A stretch of 64,000 nt of DNA from an uncultured Oscillospiraceae bacterium (GTDB taxonomy: Bacteria > Bacillota > Clostridia > Oscillospirales > Oscillospiraceae), in contig CAKULE010000001.1 of assembly GCA_934667095.1 (NCBI GenBank), forward strand, positions 62,001 to 126,000, in the 5' to 3' direction. The notes below the pieces were generated by a model. It saw nothing but the letters and a program-made list of their open reading frames with translations. It made no database searches and was not told the origin of the DNA. Shown one piece after another: positions 1-9,201 of the stretch. Every line of letters begins with the position of its first letter. Within the stretch, counting starts at the first letter, position 1. The position numbers and the translations under genes were made by a program.

Positions 1-165
1 CCTGTGCTGTCACGGGCACACCCGTCATGACCTAAAGGAGAACCTCTCGACCATGCAGCTCCAAGACCATGTTCGGCGCGGCCTTCCGTACCCGTTTCCA
101 GCAATCCGGGCTCTCTGTGCCGTATCTCCGCGCTTACTCTTCTCTTCATCGCTTTTCGCAACCGT
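1..165 (-). promoter_or_regulatory. Met-specific T-box leader, cut by the window edge
   Basis: The minus strand closely repeats the Stem I part of the complete T-box at 2115-2395, including the AGAGAGCCCGG box, the GGAAACGGGTACGG stretch and the specifier context GAACATGGTC. The specifier codon is ATG (positions 70-68), so it should sense uncharged tRNA-Met. Antiterminator, terminator and the regulated gene lie beyond position 1. Because it follows metN-metI in the same direction, I infer that it controls another methionine gene, probably the metQ binding lipoprotein. Confidence 0.85.
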
Positions 166-282
166 TATTCAGTTGATGGCTATACTTTACCGAAGAAAGA
201 CCGTTTTGTCAATCGGGGATATTCACAAAAGAAAACCGACTTCTGCGGTATGTTTCGTCGCCCTGCACGGGCGGTCCGGCGG

Positions 283-320
283 AAAAGGCCGCCCCCTCCA
301 ACTGGAAGGGGCGGCCTTTC
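283..320 (-). terminator. Intrinsic terminator of metNI
   Basis: A GC-rich inverted repeat (GGCCGCCCC ... GGGGCGGCC) lies just after the metI stop and is followed by TTTT on the minus strand. It separates metI from the second T-box leader. Confidence 0.8.
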
Positions 321-322
321 TG

Positions 323-1093
323 TCACAGGGTGGGATCGCCGGAGCGGCGGTTTTTGTCTGCGTGGGCCCGGGCGGCCCGGGTGAGGGACTTGGGGCTGCG
401 GTTGCGGCGGTCCAGCGCGGCGGCGAAGTGCCCGCCCAGAGACTGGAATACCTGCACAAGGATCACCAGGAAGATGACGCTGACGTACAGCACCACCATC
501 ATGTGGCGGGTGTAGCCGCGGTTGAGGGCCATGCTGCCCAAACCGCCTGCACCAATGGCGCCGGCCATGGCACCGTAGCCCAGGATGGTGACGAAGGCGG
601 TGGTAAAGCTGGTGAGCAGGGAGGGCAGGGACTCCGGCAGAATGACCTTCCAGATGACCTGAAAGGTGGAGCAGCCCATGGCCTGAGCCGCCTCGATCAC
701 GCCGCCGTCCATCTCCCGCAGGGAGGCCTCCACCAACCGGGCCACAAAGGGGAAGGCGGCGATGGTCAGGGGGACGATGGAGGCCTTGGTGCCGATGGAG
801 GTGCCCACGATGACCCGGGCCAGAGGGAAGACCACCACCATCAGAATGAGGAAGGGCACGGAGCGCAGGATGTTGATGATGATGTTCAGCAGCTTCATCA
901 GGGGGGAGGGCAGGGGGCGGATGCCGCCCTTTTCCCCAGTGACAAGGATGATGCCCAGCGGCAGGCCGATGATGTAGGCGAAGAAGGTGGCCAGCACGGT
1001 GGAATAGATGGTCTCCCAGATGGCGTAGGGGACGTTGTGCAGCAGGTACTGGACCTGCTCGGCGACCTTAGGGTCCTGGAAAAATTCAAGCAT
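323..1093 (-). CDS. metI: Methionine ABC transporter permease MetI
   Basis: This is the membrane permease of the MetNIQ D/L-methionine importer. The 256-residue product has about five hydrophobic segments and the binding-protein-dependent permease loop around residues 135-160, with the EAAxAMG signature (EAAQAMGCS) that docks to the ATPase. MetI is usually about 215-220 residues; the extra length here is a basic C-terminal tail (RRNRSPK and following) with no recognised domain. The start overlaps the end of metN by 8 bp and has a strong GGAGGAGG site inside metN, which indicates translational coupling. Expression should follow the Met T-box ahead of metN. Confidence 0.93.
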   Translation of the reverse strand: MLEFFQDPKVAEQVQYLLHNVPYAIWETIYSTVLATFFAYIIGLPLGIILVTGEKGGIRPLPSPLMKLLNIIINILRSVPFLILMVVVFPLARVIVGTSIGTKASIVPLTIAAFPFVARLVEASLREMDGGVIEAAQAMGCSTFQVIWKVILPESLPSLLTSFTTAFVTILGYGAMAGAIGAGGLGSMALNRGYTRHMMVVLYVSVIFLVILVQVFQSLGGHFAAALDRRNRSPKSLTRAARAHADKNRRSGDPTL

Positions 1094-2087
1094 TGGTGGA
1101 AACCTCCTCCATGGTCACGTTGGGCTGGCTGCGGATGTAGGCCTTGGCCCGCTCCGCCGCCGCGGGGTCGTCCGGCAGGCTGAGAAGCATGGTGCCCACC
1201 GGCGTATCGTCAATGGTGCGCATGTCGGCGCTGAGAATGCTGGCCTTTACGCCGCAGTCGATGGCCAGCGAGGCGATGAGAGGCTCGGTAGAGGTGCCGC
1301 CGTTGAAGGCCAGACGCACCACATTGCCGGCGAGCAGCTGCTCGGCGGGCATGCCGTCGGGGTAGACCAGCCGCCGGCCGGCCTCGGTCCGAGGGTTGGA
1401 GAAGACCTCCTCTACGGTGCCGGTCTCGGCCAGCACGCCGTGGTCCAGAATGGCCACCTGCGAGCAGATCTCCTCCACCACGGCCATCTCGTGGGTGATG
1501 ACCACCACGGTGATGCCCAGCCGCCGGTTGATGTCCTTGATGAGGCGCAGGATGTCCCGGGTGGTCTTGGGATCGAGGGCGGAGGTGGCCTCGTCACACA
1601 GCAGGATCTTGGGGTCGGAGGCCAGCGCCCGGGCGATGGCGATGCGCTGCTTCTGCCCGCCGGACAGCTGGGCGGGGTAAGCATCCGCCTTGTCGGGCAG
1701 GCCCACGATCTCCAGCAGCTCCTGCGCCCGCGCCTTGGCCCTGGCGGCGGGGACCCCGGCGATCTCCATGGGGAAGGTGATGTTCTTCAGGCAGGTGCGC
1801 TGCATCAGCAGGTTGAACTGCTGGAAGATCATGCTGATGGACCGCCGCTGGGTGATGAGCTCCTTGCGGCTCATGGTACACAGATCCGCGCCGTCGATGA
1901 GCACCTGCCCCTCCGTGGGGCGCTCCAGCAGATTGATGCACCGCACCAGAGTGGACTTGCCCGCGCCGCTCATGCCCACGATGCCGAACACGCAGCCGTC
2001 CGGGATGGTGATGCTCACGTCCTTCAAGGCGGCGAACTGCCCCTCGGCCGTGGGGAACACCTTTGTGATATGCTTCAATTCGATCAT
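1086..2087 (-). CDS. metN: Methionine ABC transporter ATP-binding protein MetN
   Basis: This ATPase powers methionine import. The 333 residues show Walker A (GMSGAGKST, about residue 37), the signature LSGGQKQR (about 140), Walker B (ILLCDEATSALD, about 162) and the switch His (VITHEM, about 198). A C-terminal NIL-type ligand-sensing domain occupies roughly residues 260-330; in the family it gives methionine feedback inhibition. The ATG is preceded by GGAGGTCGTTTT. It is first in the operon with metI and sits directly behind the T-box leader. Confidence 0.95.
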   Translation of the reverse strand: MIELKHITKVFPTAEGQFAALKDVSITIPDGCVFGIVGMSGAGKSTLVRCINLLERPTEGQVLIDGADLCTMSRKELITQRRSISMIFQQFNLLMQRTCLKNITFPMEIAGVPAARAKARAQELLEIVGLPDKADAYPAQLSGGQKQRIAIARALASDPKILLCDEATSALDPKTTRDILRLIKDINRRLGITVVVITHEMAVVEEICSQVAILDHGVLAETGTVEEVFSNPRTEAGRRLVYPDGMPAEQLLAGNVVRLAFNGGTSTEPLIASLAIDCGVKASILSADMRTIDDTPVGTMLLSLPDDPAAAERAKAYIRSQPNVTMEEVSTNA

Positions 2088-2114
2088 AAAACGACCTCCG
2101 TTGCAGGCTGATCA

Positions 2115-2395
2115 GGGCACAAAAAACGCCCCTGACCGCAGTCAAGGACGAGAGCTTTCCGCTTCGTGGTACCACCTTGCTTTACCCGGACCTCGCGGAC
2201 CGGGCCTTACAGAGTACTGACATACTCCCGCGCTGTGACGGGCGCCCCCGTCGCGGCCTAAAGGGGAGTTCCCACTCAGCCGCGCTGCTCCGAGACCATG
2301 TTCGCCGCGGCCCTCCGTACCCGTTTCCAGCTGCCCGGGCTCTCTGTGCCGTATCTCCGCGTCTACTCTTCTCATCATCGCTTTTTGCTGCACGA
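2115..2395 (-). promoter_or_regulatory. Met-specific T-box leader of metNI
   Basis: Read on the minus strand, it contains Stem I (AGAGAGCCCGGGC, GGAAACGGGTACGG), the specifier context GAACATGGTCTC with ATG at 2299-2297, the T-box AAGGTGGTACCACG (about 2178-2164), and then a terminator hairpin (CCTTGAC-TGCG-GTCAGGG) followed by GCGTTTTTT. Uncharged tRNA-Met should stabilise the antiterminator and switch on metNI. The element fills the gap between metN and the divergent deacetylase gene. Confidence 0.93.
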
Positions 2396-2570
2396 TTTAA
2401 TTGTCTGCCTCATTATAAAGTGGTCCATGGGCTTTGTCAATCGCAAAAGCGCATAAAAATGCAGCGTTGGCCCGCGTCAAAGTGTGAAAAAGCCCCGCAG
2501 GTGCATAGGCTCCCGCCCTGCGGCGCATACTGACGCCAAATACGCGTATCCGCGGAGAGGGGGATGGGCA

Positions 2571-3296
2571 GTGCGGCTGTGGTGGGGAAGACTGGCTCTG
2601 CTGGCCCTGCTGGCGGCAGTGCTGGCGGCGATGCCCGCGCTCTGGCTGGAGCGGCCGGCGGCGGAGGCCATGGGCGGGGTGGACCGGCCCTGTGTGGCCC
2701 TCACCTTTGACGACGGCCCCCGGGTCTCCACCACGCCGCTGCTGCTGGAGGGTCTGTCCCAACGGGGCGTCCACGCCACCTTTTTCGTCATTGGCGACTG
2801 TGTGGACGGCTGCGAGGAACTGCTCCAGCGCATGGCGGGGGAGGGACACCAGATCGGCGTCCACTCCCAGAGCCACCAGATGCTCACCGGACTCAGCGCC
2901 GGGGAGCTGGACCGGGAGGTGGGCGCCCTTCGCCGCACCCTCACCGCCCTGCTGGGGGAGGAGGACCTGATGCTCCGCCCGCCCTATGGCATGGTGGATA
3001 ACGCCCTGCTCCGCCGGGTGGACATGCCCATCATCCTCTGGTCGGTGGACCCCATGGACTGGTCAGACAGGAACACCGACCGGGAGGTGGCGGAGATCGT
3101 CAGTCAGGTGAAGGACGGGGACATCATTCTCCTGCACGACATCTATAATGCCAGCGTGGAGGCCGCCCTCCGGGTGGTGGATGCCCTGATGGCCCGAGGG
3201 TTTTACTTCGTCACAGTGGAGGAGCTCTTCGCCATCCAGGGCGTGGAGCCCCAGCCGGGGCACGTCTACCGCCGCCTGCAGCCGGAGAGCGGTTAA
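2571..3296 (+). CDS. Polysaccharide deacetylase (NodB-family), membrane-anchored
   Basis: This is a predicted N-deacetylase of cell-wall or spore-cortex polysaccharide. After a single hydrophobic N-terminal segment (residues 5-25, LALLALLAAVLAA), the NodB domain shows motif 1 TFDDGP, motif 2 HSQSH, motif 3 RPPYG, motif 4 SVDPMDW and motif 5 ILLHD, so all metal and catalytic positions look intact. I chose the GTG at 2571, preceded by GGAGAGGGGG, because an upstream in-frame ATG at 2484 would add a tail without a ribosome site and would spoil the signal anchor. The 241-residue length fits PdaA/PdaB-like proteins. It converges on the next gene with a 4-bp overlap. Confidence 0.88.
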   Translation: MRLWWGRLALLALLAAVLAAMPALWLERPAAEAMGGVDRPCVALTFDDGPRVSTTPLLLEGLSQRGVHATFFVIGDCVDGCEELLQRMAGEGHQIGVHSQSHQMLTGLSAGELDREVGALRRTLTALLGEEDLMLRPPYGMVDNALLRRVDMPIILWSVDPMDWSDRNTDREVAEIVSQVKDGDIILLHDIYNASVEAALRVVDALMARGFYFVTVEELFAIQGVEPQPGHVYRRLQPESG

Positions 3297-4381
3297 TCCA
3301 GCTTCAGGTCGCCGTCCTTGATCCAGCCCAGCCTGCGGCAGATCAGGCCGAACAGCGGCGTGAGCACTGCCGGCAGCACAAAGCAGATGAGCACCAGCCC
3401 CACCCAGTCGAAGGCGGTGACAGCGGCCTTGGCCCCGGCGGCCACGTCGTTCACCCAGCCGGCGTACACGCCGATGGGCCCCACCAAGCCGCAGGTGCCC
3501 ATACCCGAAGCCACGGCGGAGGCCGGGTCGTTCATCTCGAGATGGAACACGCAGGTGGCCAGCGGGCCGGTGACCACAGAGGTGGCAATGGCGGGCAGCC
3601 AGATCCGCGGGTTCTTCACGATGTTGCCCATCTGGAGCATGGAGGTGCCCAGCCCCTGACTCACCAGACCGCCCCAGCGGTTCTCCCGGAAGGAGAGTAC
3701 AGCGAAGCCCACCATCTGGGCGCAGCAGCCTGCCACGGCGGCGCCTCCTGCCAGCCCGGTGAGGCCGATGGCGGCGCAGATGGCGGCAGAGGAGATGGGC
3801 AGCGTCAGGGCTACTCCGATGACCACGCTGACCAGAATGCCCATCCAGAAGGGCTGGAGCACCGTGGCCCAGCGGACAAAGGTGCCCACCGCCGAGGCGG
3901 CGGTGCCGATGGCGGGGGCGATGGCATAGGACAGGGCCACGCCGGAGAGGATGGTCACCAGCGGGGTCACCAGAATGTCCACCTTGGTCTCCTTGGACAC
4001 GGCTTTGCCCAGCTCCGCGGCGATGACGGCGATGAACAGCACCGCCAGTGGGCCGCCTGCGCCCTTACCGCCGTCCAGTGTGGTGGAGCCCAGCAGGTTG
4101 GCGGCATAGCCCACCGTGGCCAGGGAGAAGAGCACCAGCGGCGGGGCCTTCAGGGCCCAGCCGATAGCCACGGCCATGGCCGCGCCGCTCATGGCGGAGG
4201 CAAAGCCACCCACGCTGACCAGAAACGGGATGCTCAGCTGGGTTCCCAGCGTGTTAAGGATGGTGCCGATAAGCAGGGAGCAGAACAGCCCCTGCGCCAT
4301 GGCTCCCATGGCGTCGATGCCGTACCGCCGCCCGGAGATGACAATGTCCTTCCGGGCGAGAAATGCCTTGAATTTGTTCAT
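3293..4381 (-). CDS. PTS EIIC-like integral membrane transporter (PF13303 type)
   Basis: This 362-residue protein is almost entirely hydrophobic with about ten membrane segments and Gly/Ala-rich loops. The pattern GRRYGIDAMGAMAQGLF and the paired SVGG/GTCGL stretches are typical of the PTS_EIIC_2 family, whose substrate is unknown. No EIIA or EIIB gene is nearby, so it may not work as a classical PTS. The ATG at 4381 is preceded by GGAGAGGGG; an upstream extension in the same frame lacks a ribosome site. A consensus promoter lies at 4443-4470. Confidence 0.75.
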   Translation of the reverse strand: MNKFKAFLARKDIVISGRRYGIDAMGAMAQGLFCSLLIGTILNTLGTQLSIPFLVSVGGFASAMSGAAMAVAIGWALKAPPLVLFSLATVGYAANLLGSTTLDGGKGAGGPLAVLFIAVIAAELGKAVSKETKVDILVTPLVTILSGVALSYAIAPAIGTAASAVGTFVRWATVLQPFWMGILVSVVIGVALTLPISSAAICAAIGLTGLAGGAAVAGCCAQMVGFAVLSFRENRWGGLVSQGLGTSMLQMGNIVKNPRIWLPAIATSVVTGPLATCVFHLEMNDPASAVASGMGTCGLVGPIGVYAGWVNDVAAGAKAAVTAFDWVGLVLICFVLPAVLTPLFGLICRRLGWIKDGDLKLD

Positions 4382-4400
4382 AAAACCAGTCCCCTCTCCG

Positions 4401-4470
4401 CCCCGCGGCCTCCGCGGGGCGCTCCTTATGTACTCCCTTTCTATTATAGGGAAAGCGGCGGCCCTGTCAA
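4401..4470 (-). promoter_or_regulatory. Promoter and leader hairpin of the EIIC-like gene
   Basis: On the minus strand, TTGACA (4470-4465) and TATAAT (4448-4443) are separated by 16 nt. The short leader has a perfect 8-bp stem CCCCGCGG-CCT-CCGCGGGG (4401-4419) just before the ribosome site. Confidence 0.8.
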
Positions 4471-4504
4471 CCGTCCAACTGTTCAACTGTTTCTCCTCCG
4501 ACGG

Positions 4505-4533
4505 TTGCGTTTTGCCCTGAAATACGTTATAAT
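4505..4533 (+). promoter_or_regulatory. Promoter of the cation diffusion facilitator gene
   Basis: TTGCGT and TATAAT with a 17-nt spacer, ending 36 bp before the start codon; it lies back to back with the minus-strand promoter at 4443-4470. Confidence 0.7.
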
Positions 4534-4569
4534 ATTAAAATTCTCTGCCATGCAGAGCATCGAGGGGAG

Positions 4570-5748
4570 ATGACCGCCGTGCTGGACCGCATCCTGCGGG
4601 GTTTTGTCCGCAACTATGAGCAGACCGGCGACCCGGCGGTGCGCCAGCGGTACGGCGTGCTGGCCGGCGGTGCGGGCATCGTGCTCAACCTGCTGCTGTT
4701 CGCAGGGAAGCTGGCGGCGGGTCTGCTGACGGGGGCCATCTCCGTTACGGCGGACGCCTTCAACAACCTGTCCGACGCCGCCACCTCCGTGGTGACCCTG
4801 CTGGGCTTCCGCCTGGCGGGGCAGAAGGCGGACGCGGAGCACCCCTTCGGCCACGGCCGCATCGAATATCTGGCGGGGCTCATCGTCTCGCTGGCCATTC
4901 TGGTGGTTGGGGTGGAGCTGGGCAAGAGCTCCATCGAGAAGATCCTCCACCCCGAGGACACCCGCCTCACCGCCCTCACCGCCGGCATCCTTATCGCCTC
5001 CATTCTGGTGAAGCTGTGGATGGGGTGGTTCAACGGGGCCCTGAGCAAGCGCATCCGCTCCGAGGCCCTGCGGGCCGCGGCGGCAGACTCCCGGTCGGAT
5101 GCGGTGGCCACCGCTGCCGTACTGCTGGGGCTGGCGCTGTCCGCCCTGCTGCGGGTGCCGCTGGACGGCTGGGTGGGCGTATTGGTGGCCCTGTTCGTGG
5201 TCAAGACGGGCTTCATCTCCGCCAAGGACACCCTGAACCCCCTGCTGGGCCAGCCCCCTGATCCGGAGGAGGTCCGGGCCATTGAGGAGCTGATCCTCTC
5301 TTTCACGCCAATCCGGGGCATCCACGATCTGGTCATTCACGACTACGGCCCTGGCTGCCGGATGCTCAGCGTCCACGCGGAGGTCCCTGCCGGCTGTGAC
5401 ATCATGGAGGTCCACGACGTGATCGACCACGCCGAGCGGGAGCTGAAAGAGCGCTTCCAGCTGGAGGCGATCATTCACATGGATCCGGTGCAGACCGACG
5501 ACCCTAAGGTGGAGCGGCTGCTCCACCTCACCGAGGAGCTGGCCGGAGAGATCGACCCCTCCATCACCATCCACGACTTCCGCATCACGGATGGGCCCAG
5601 AGCCACCAATCTCATCTTCGATCTGGTACTGCCCTATGATGTGCCCCTCACCGCAGACGAGGTGAAGGAGCGGCTGGCCGCCGGCCTGTCCGCCGCGGAC
5701 CCCCGGTACCATGCCGTCATTGACGTGGACCGGTCCTACGTGCGGTGA
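4570..5748 (+). CDS. Cation diffusion facilitator family metal efflux transporter
   Basis: This is a predicted proton-coupled exporter of divalent metals (Zn, Fe, Mn or Co class). The N-terminal domain has six hydrophobic segments; the metal-site motifs are SVTADAFNNLSD (segment II, about residue 57) and a second ADSRSD motif (segment V, about residue 175), and the intervening HPFGHGR is typical. A cytoplasmic domain begins near residue 205 with the H/E pattern (ILSFTPIRGIHD), and a long tail of about 100 residues follows, common in the Firmicutes group of about 390 residues. The start is supported by GAGGGGAG directly upstream. Confidence 0.9.
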   Translation: MTAVLDRILRGFVRNYEQTGDPAVRQRYGVLAGGAGIVLNLLLFAGKLAAGLLTGAISVTADAFNNLSDAATSVVTLLGFRLAGQKADAEHPFGHGRIEYLAGLIVSLAILVVGVELGKSSIEKILHPEDTRLTALTAGILIASILVKLWMGWFNGALSKRIRSEALRAAAADSRSDAVATAAVLLGLALSALLRVPLDGWVGVLVALFVVKTGFISAKDTLNPLLGQPPDPEEVRAIEELILSFTPIRGIHDLVIHDYGPGCRMLSVHAEVPAGCDIMEVHDVIDHAERELKERFQLEAIIHMDPVQTDDPKVERLLHLTEELAGEIDPSITIHDFRITDGPRATNLIFDLVLPYDVPLTADEVKERLAAGLSAADPRYHAVIDVDRSYVR

Positions 5749-5811
5749 AGGCCGCAGAATCAAAAACTATCCGTATTATTTATAAGAAATATTGCAGAAA
5801 GGGTGTGCGCT

Positions 5812-6498
5812 ATGCCCCGTAAAGTACTCATCGTAGAGGACGACCGCAACATTGCCGACTTGCTCCGGCTCTATCTGGAGAAGGAGGGCATGGACTGCCA
5901 GACGGCTGGGGACGGCCTGGTGGGTCTGGAGAAGTTCAAGGAGTTCCAGCCTGATCTTGTGCTGCTGGACATCATGCTGCCCGGTATGGACGGCTGGGCC
6001 GTGTGCCGCAAGATCCGGGAGACCTCCAAGGTGCCGGTCATTATGCTCACCGCCAAGGGCGAGCTGGAGGACAAGGTCAACGGCCTTGAGATGGGCGCCG
6101 ATGACTACATCACAAAGCCCTTCGAAATGAAGGAGGTGCTGGCCCGCATCCATGCGGTGCTCCGCCGCTTCGGCGAGGAGGAACAGCAGAGCAAGCGCCT
6201 GACCTTTGACAAGCTGGTCATCGATCTGGACTCCTACGAGCTGCTGGTGGACGGCAAGCGGGTGGACACCCCGCCCAAGGAGCTGGAACTGCTCTACCAT
6301 CTGGCCTCCGCCCCCAACCGGGTGTTCACCCGGAACCAGCTGCTGGACGAGGTGTGGGGCTTCGACTACTTCGGCGATTCCCGCACCGTGGACGTCCACG
6401 TGAAGCGCCTGCGGGAGAAGCTGGAGGGGGTCAGCAACAAGTGGTCCCTCAAGACCGTGTGGGGCGTGGGCTATAAGTTCGAGGTGGTCAGCCAGTGA
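5812..6498 (+). CDS. OmpR/PhoB-family response regulator
   Basis: An N-terminal receiver domain has the acidic pair EDD (residues 8-10), the phospho-acceptor Asp in LVLLDIMLPGMDG (about residue 51), Thr in MLTAKG and Lys in TKPFEM. A C-terminal winged-helix DNA-binding domain ends with DVHVKRLREKL and VWGVGYKF. I start at ATG 5812, spaced well from AGAAAGGGTG; a GTG 9 bp upstream is also in frame. The gene overlaps the histidine kinase gene by 4 bp (GTGA), so the pair is cognate. Confidence 0.93.
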   Translation: MPRKVLIVEDDRNIADLLRLYLEKEGMDCQTAGDGLVGLEKFKEFQPDLVLLDIMLPGMDGWAVCRKIRETSKVPVIMLTAKGELEDKVNGLEMGADDYITKPFEMKEVLARIHAVLRRFGEEEQQSKRLTFDKLVIDLDSYELLVDGKRVDTPPKELELLYHLASAPNRVFTRNQLLDEVWGFDYFGDSRTVDVHVKRLREKLEGVSNKWSLKTVWGVGYKFEVVSQ

Positions 6499-7916
6499 AA
6501 AGCATCTACGGCAGACAGTTCGCCACCATGGCGGGGATGATCCTGCTGTCCTTCCTGATGCTGGGCGCGTCCTTTGTGGCCCTGAGCTATCAGTACACCC
6601 TGCGGGAGACGCAGGAGACCCTGGCCCGCAACGCCAGCTACATCGCGGACTACACCTCCTACTCCGCCGCCCAGAGCGGCGGCCTCGTCTGGAACACCTC
6701 CAACTTCCAGCAGTATCTGAGCAACGTGGCCCAGCTGACCGACGCCCACGTTCTGGTCACCACCGGCGAGGGCGACGTGCTTTTCGCCACCGCCGGCTCC
6801 ACCGAGCTGGAGACCATGGAGGGGCAGAAGGTCCCCTCCGGCGTGGTGGAGGCGGCCGTCGCCGGCTCCTTCAAGGGCCGGTCCAGCCTTGGCGGGCTGT
6901 ACAGCGAGCCCCGGTATGTGGTGGGCCTGCCCATCATGAAGGCCACCGGTTACTTACAGGGACTGGTGTTCTTCACATCGGACACCACCAGCTTCGTGGC
7001 CATGTGGCGGGACCTGTCGGGCATTTTCCTGCTGACGGCCTGCGCCGTCATTCTGGTGGCGGCGGTGATCAGCTCGGTCACCAGTATGCATCAGTCCAAG
7101 CCCATGAAGGAGATCGCCGCGGCGGCCCGCCAGTTCGGCCACGGGGAGTTCAACGTCCGGGTGGACGTGGGGGAGCGGAAGGACGAGATCGGCGAGCTGG
7201 CCGATGCCTTTAACTCCATGGCGGACTCCCTTTCTAAAAGCGAGCAGCGGCGCAGCGAGTTCATCGCCAATGTCTCCCACGAGCTGAAGACCCCGATGAC
7301 CACCATCGCCGGCTTTGCCGATGGGATCCTGGACGGTACCATCCCCCGGGAGAAGGAAAACGAGTACCTGCAGGTCATCTCGTCGGAGACCCGGCGGCTG
7401 TCCCGGCTGGTGCGTTCCATGCTGGAGCTGTCCCGCCTCCAGTCGGACGAGCGGCTGGCCCAGCAGCAGTTCGACATCAGTGAGACCCTCCTGCGGGTGC
7501 TGGTGAGTCTGGAGAGCAAGGTCACCGCCAAAGAGCTGGAGGTGTCCACCGACCTGCCCGAGGACCCCGTGATGGTATGGGGCGACCCGGATTCCATCAC
7601 GCAGGTGTGCTACAACCTGCTGGACAACGCCATCAAGTTCTCCCAGCGGCAGGGTACGCTGGGTATTTCCGTCACTGCCAAGGGGCCCAAGACCACCATT
7701 TCCATCAGCAATCAGGGCAACACCATCCCGCCGGAGGAGCTGCCCCTGATCTTCGACCGGTTCCACAAGACCGACCACTCCCGCAGCGAGGATCGGGACG
7801 GCGTGGGATTGGGCCTGTATATCGTCAAGACCATCCTGAACACCCACAAGGAAGACATCACCTGCACCAGTGAAGACGGCGTCACCCGCTTTACCTTTAC
7901 GCTGACCAGAGCCTGA
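6495..7916 (+). CDS. Sensor histidine kinase
   Basis: The 473-residue kinase has an N-terminal membrane segment (residues about 10-32), an extracytoplasmic region of about 125 residues, a second membrane segment (about 175-197) and a HAMP linker. The dimerisation domain has ANVSHELKTPM with His at about residue 262, followed by the ATPase domain with N-box LLDNAIKFS and G-boxes DGVGLGLYIVK. The start is GTG, overlapping the response regulator stop. The HtrA-like protease follows 13 bp after the stop, so the operon may be an envelope-stress module. Confidence 0.93.
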   Translation: MKSIYGRQFATMAGMILLSFLMLGASFVALSYQYTLRETQETLARNASYIADYTSYSAAQSGGLVWNTSNFQQYLSNVAQLTDAHVLVTTGEGDVLFATAGSTELETMEGQKVPSGVVEAAVAGSFKGRSSLGGLYSEPRYVVGLPIMKATGYLQGLVFFTSDTTSFVAMWRDLSGIFLLTACAVILVAAVISSVTSMHQSKPMKEIAAAARQFGHGEFNVRVDVGERKDEIGELADAFNSMADSLSKSEQRRSEFIANVSHELKTPMTTIAGFADGILDGTIPREKENEYLQVISSETRRLSRLVRSMLELSRLQSDERLAQQQFDISETLLRVLVSLESKVTAKELEVSTDLPEDPVMVWGDPDSITQVCYNLLDNAIKFSQRQGTLGISVTAKGPKTTISISNQGNTIPPEELPLIFDRFHKTDHSRSEDRDGVGLGLYIVKTILNTHKEDITCTSEDGVTRFTFTLTRA

Positions 7917-7929
7917 GGAGGCACGACCC

Positions 7930-9192
7930 ATGGACAACTATCTTTCCCACCGCTGGCCGGGGGCGCAGCCTGCGCCTGTCCCCCAGCCCGCGCCTGAGCC
8001 GAAGAAGCGGAAAAAGCGCCGCCTGTGGCAGAATCTGCTGGTGGCCGTGCTGGCCGTGCTGGTGCTGGGCGGCGCAGCCGCCGCGGGCTTTTGGGGCGTG
8101 CAGCGGGCGGCGGACTATGTGACCCGCTGGGCGGAGGGCAACAACCCCAGCGAGAGCCCGGGCCCCGGTCACAGCACCAAGCCCTCCCTTCCGTGGGGGG
8201 AGGAGACGGGCGACTGGACCCCGGCAGAGCTGCCCAGCGCCCAGCTGGACCCCAGTGTGCAGCTGGAGCTGAACGCCGCCGCGGGGCCGGTCCTGACTGC
8301 CCGGGAGATTTACGGGAAGGTCATCCCCTCCATGGTGCTGGTGGAGGTGAAGACGGCGGACGGGTACAGCGTGGGCTCCGGCTTCTTCATCAGCGAGTCC
8401 GGCTATCTCATCACCAACTACCACGTGGTGGACGGCGGGCTGGATCTGGCGGTGATGCTGCTCAGCGACCGCACTACCTATGACGCGTTTCTGGTGGGAT
8501 ACGATGAGGAGTTGGACCTTGCGGTGCTCAAGGCCGAGGGCGGCACGTTCACACCTGTGGAGATCGGCGATTCCGACACTCTGGAGGTGGGCGATACCGT
8601 CTATGCCATCGGCAACCCCATGGGCTACCTCTACGGCACCATGACCGACGGCATCGTCTCCGCCGTCACCGACCGTGTGGAGGAGCTGGACTACCCCGGT
8701 CGGCTCATTCTCACCAGTGCGCAGTTGAACTCCGGCAACTCCGGAGGGCCCATGGTGGACGCCGCGGGCCGGGTGGTGGGCATCAACTCCGCCAAGATTA
8801 CCGGCGTCCACGATGACGTGGTGGTGGAGGGCCTCGGGCTCGCCATCCCCATTTCGGACGCCAAGCCCTATCTGGATCGCATCCTCCGCACGGGCAAAAC
8901 CGCCCGGCCCTCTATCGGCATCTCCTGCTACAATGTGGAGGCAGACGGCGTGGCAGGAGTGCTGGTGAAAGAGGTGACTGCGGGCACCCCCGCGGAGGGG
9001 CTGATCCGGGAGAACGACCTCATCTACGGGGCCAACGGCGTGATGGCCGGGAACGTAGACGACCTGACCCGCATCTTTGCGGTGCTGGACCCCGGCGACA
9101 CCGTGGACCTGATGGTCCTGCGGAACGGGGAGCGCATCACCGTCACTGTGGCGCTGTATGACCGGCTGACCTTTGAGGCGGGATCGGAATAA
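7930..9192 (+). CDS. HtrA/DegP-like membrane-anchored serine protease with PDZ domain
   Basis: This is a predicted surface quality-control protease. A Pro/Lys-rich cytoplasmic N-terminus (KKRKKRR) precedes one membrane segment (residues about 36-58) and a linker. The trypsin-like domain has His in ITNYHVV (about 163), Asp in EELDLAVLKA (about 195) and Ser in LNSGNSGGPMV (about 269), so the triad is intact. A single PDZ domain fills residues about 310-415 (GVLVKEVTAGTPAEG). The 420-residue length is normal for Gram-positive HtrA. It closes the two-component operon and is followed by a terminator. Confidence 0.93.
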   Translation: MDNYLSHRWPGAQPAPVPQPAPEPKKRKKRRLWQNLLVAVLAVLVLGGAAAAGFWGVQRAADYVTRWAEGNNPSESPGPGHSTKPSLPWGEETGDWTPAELPSAQLDPSVQLELNAAAGPVLTAREIYGKVIPSMVLVEVKTADGYSVGSGFFISESGYLITNYHVVDGGLDLAVMLLSDRTTYDAFLVGYDEELDLAVLKAEGGTFTPVEIGDSDTLEVGDTVYAIGNPMGYLYGTMTDGIVSAVTDRVEELDYPGRLILTSAQLNSGNSGGPMVDAAGRVVGINSAKITGVHDDVVVEGLGLAIPISDAKPYLDRILRTGKTARPSIGISCYNVEADGVAGVLVKEVTAGTPAEGLIRENDLIYGANGVMAGNVDDLTRIFAVLDPGDTVDLMVLRNGERITVTVALYDRLTFEAGSE

Positions 9193-9201
9193 GGACATCA
9201 C

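Noticed and set aside
53..1183. A plus-strand His/Gly-rich open frame over metI
   Set aside because: It is antisense to the well-supported metI and T-box and lacks a ribosome site.
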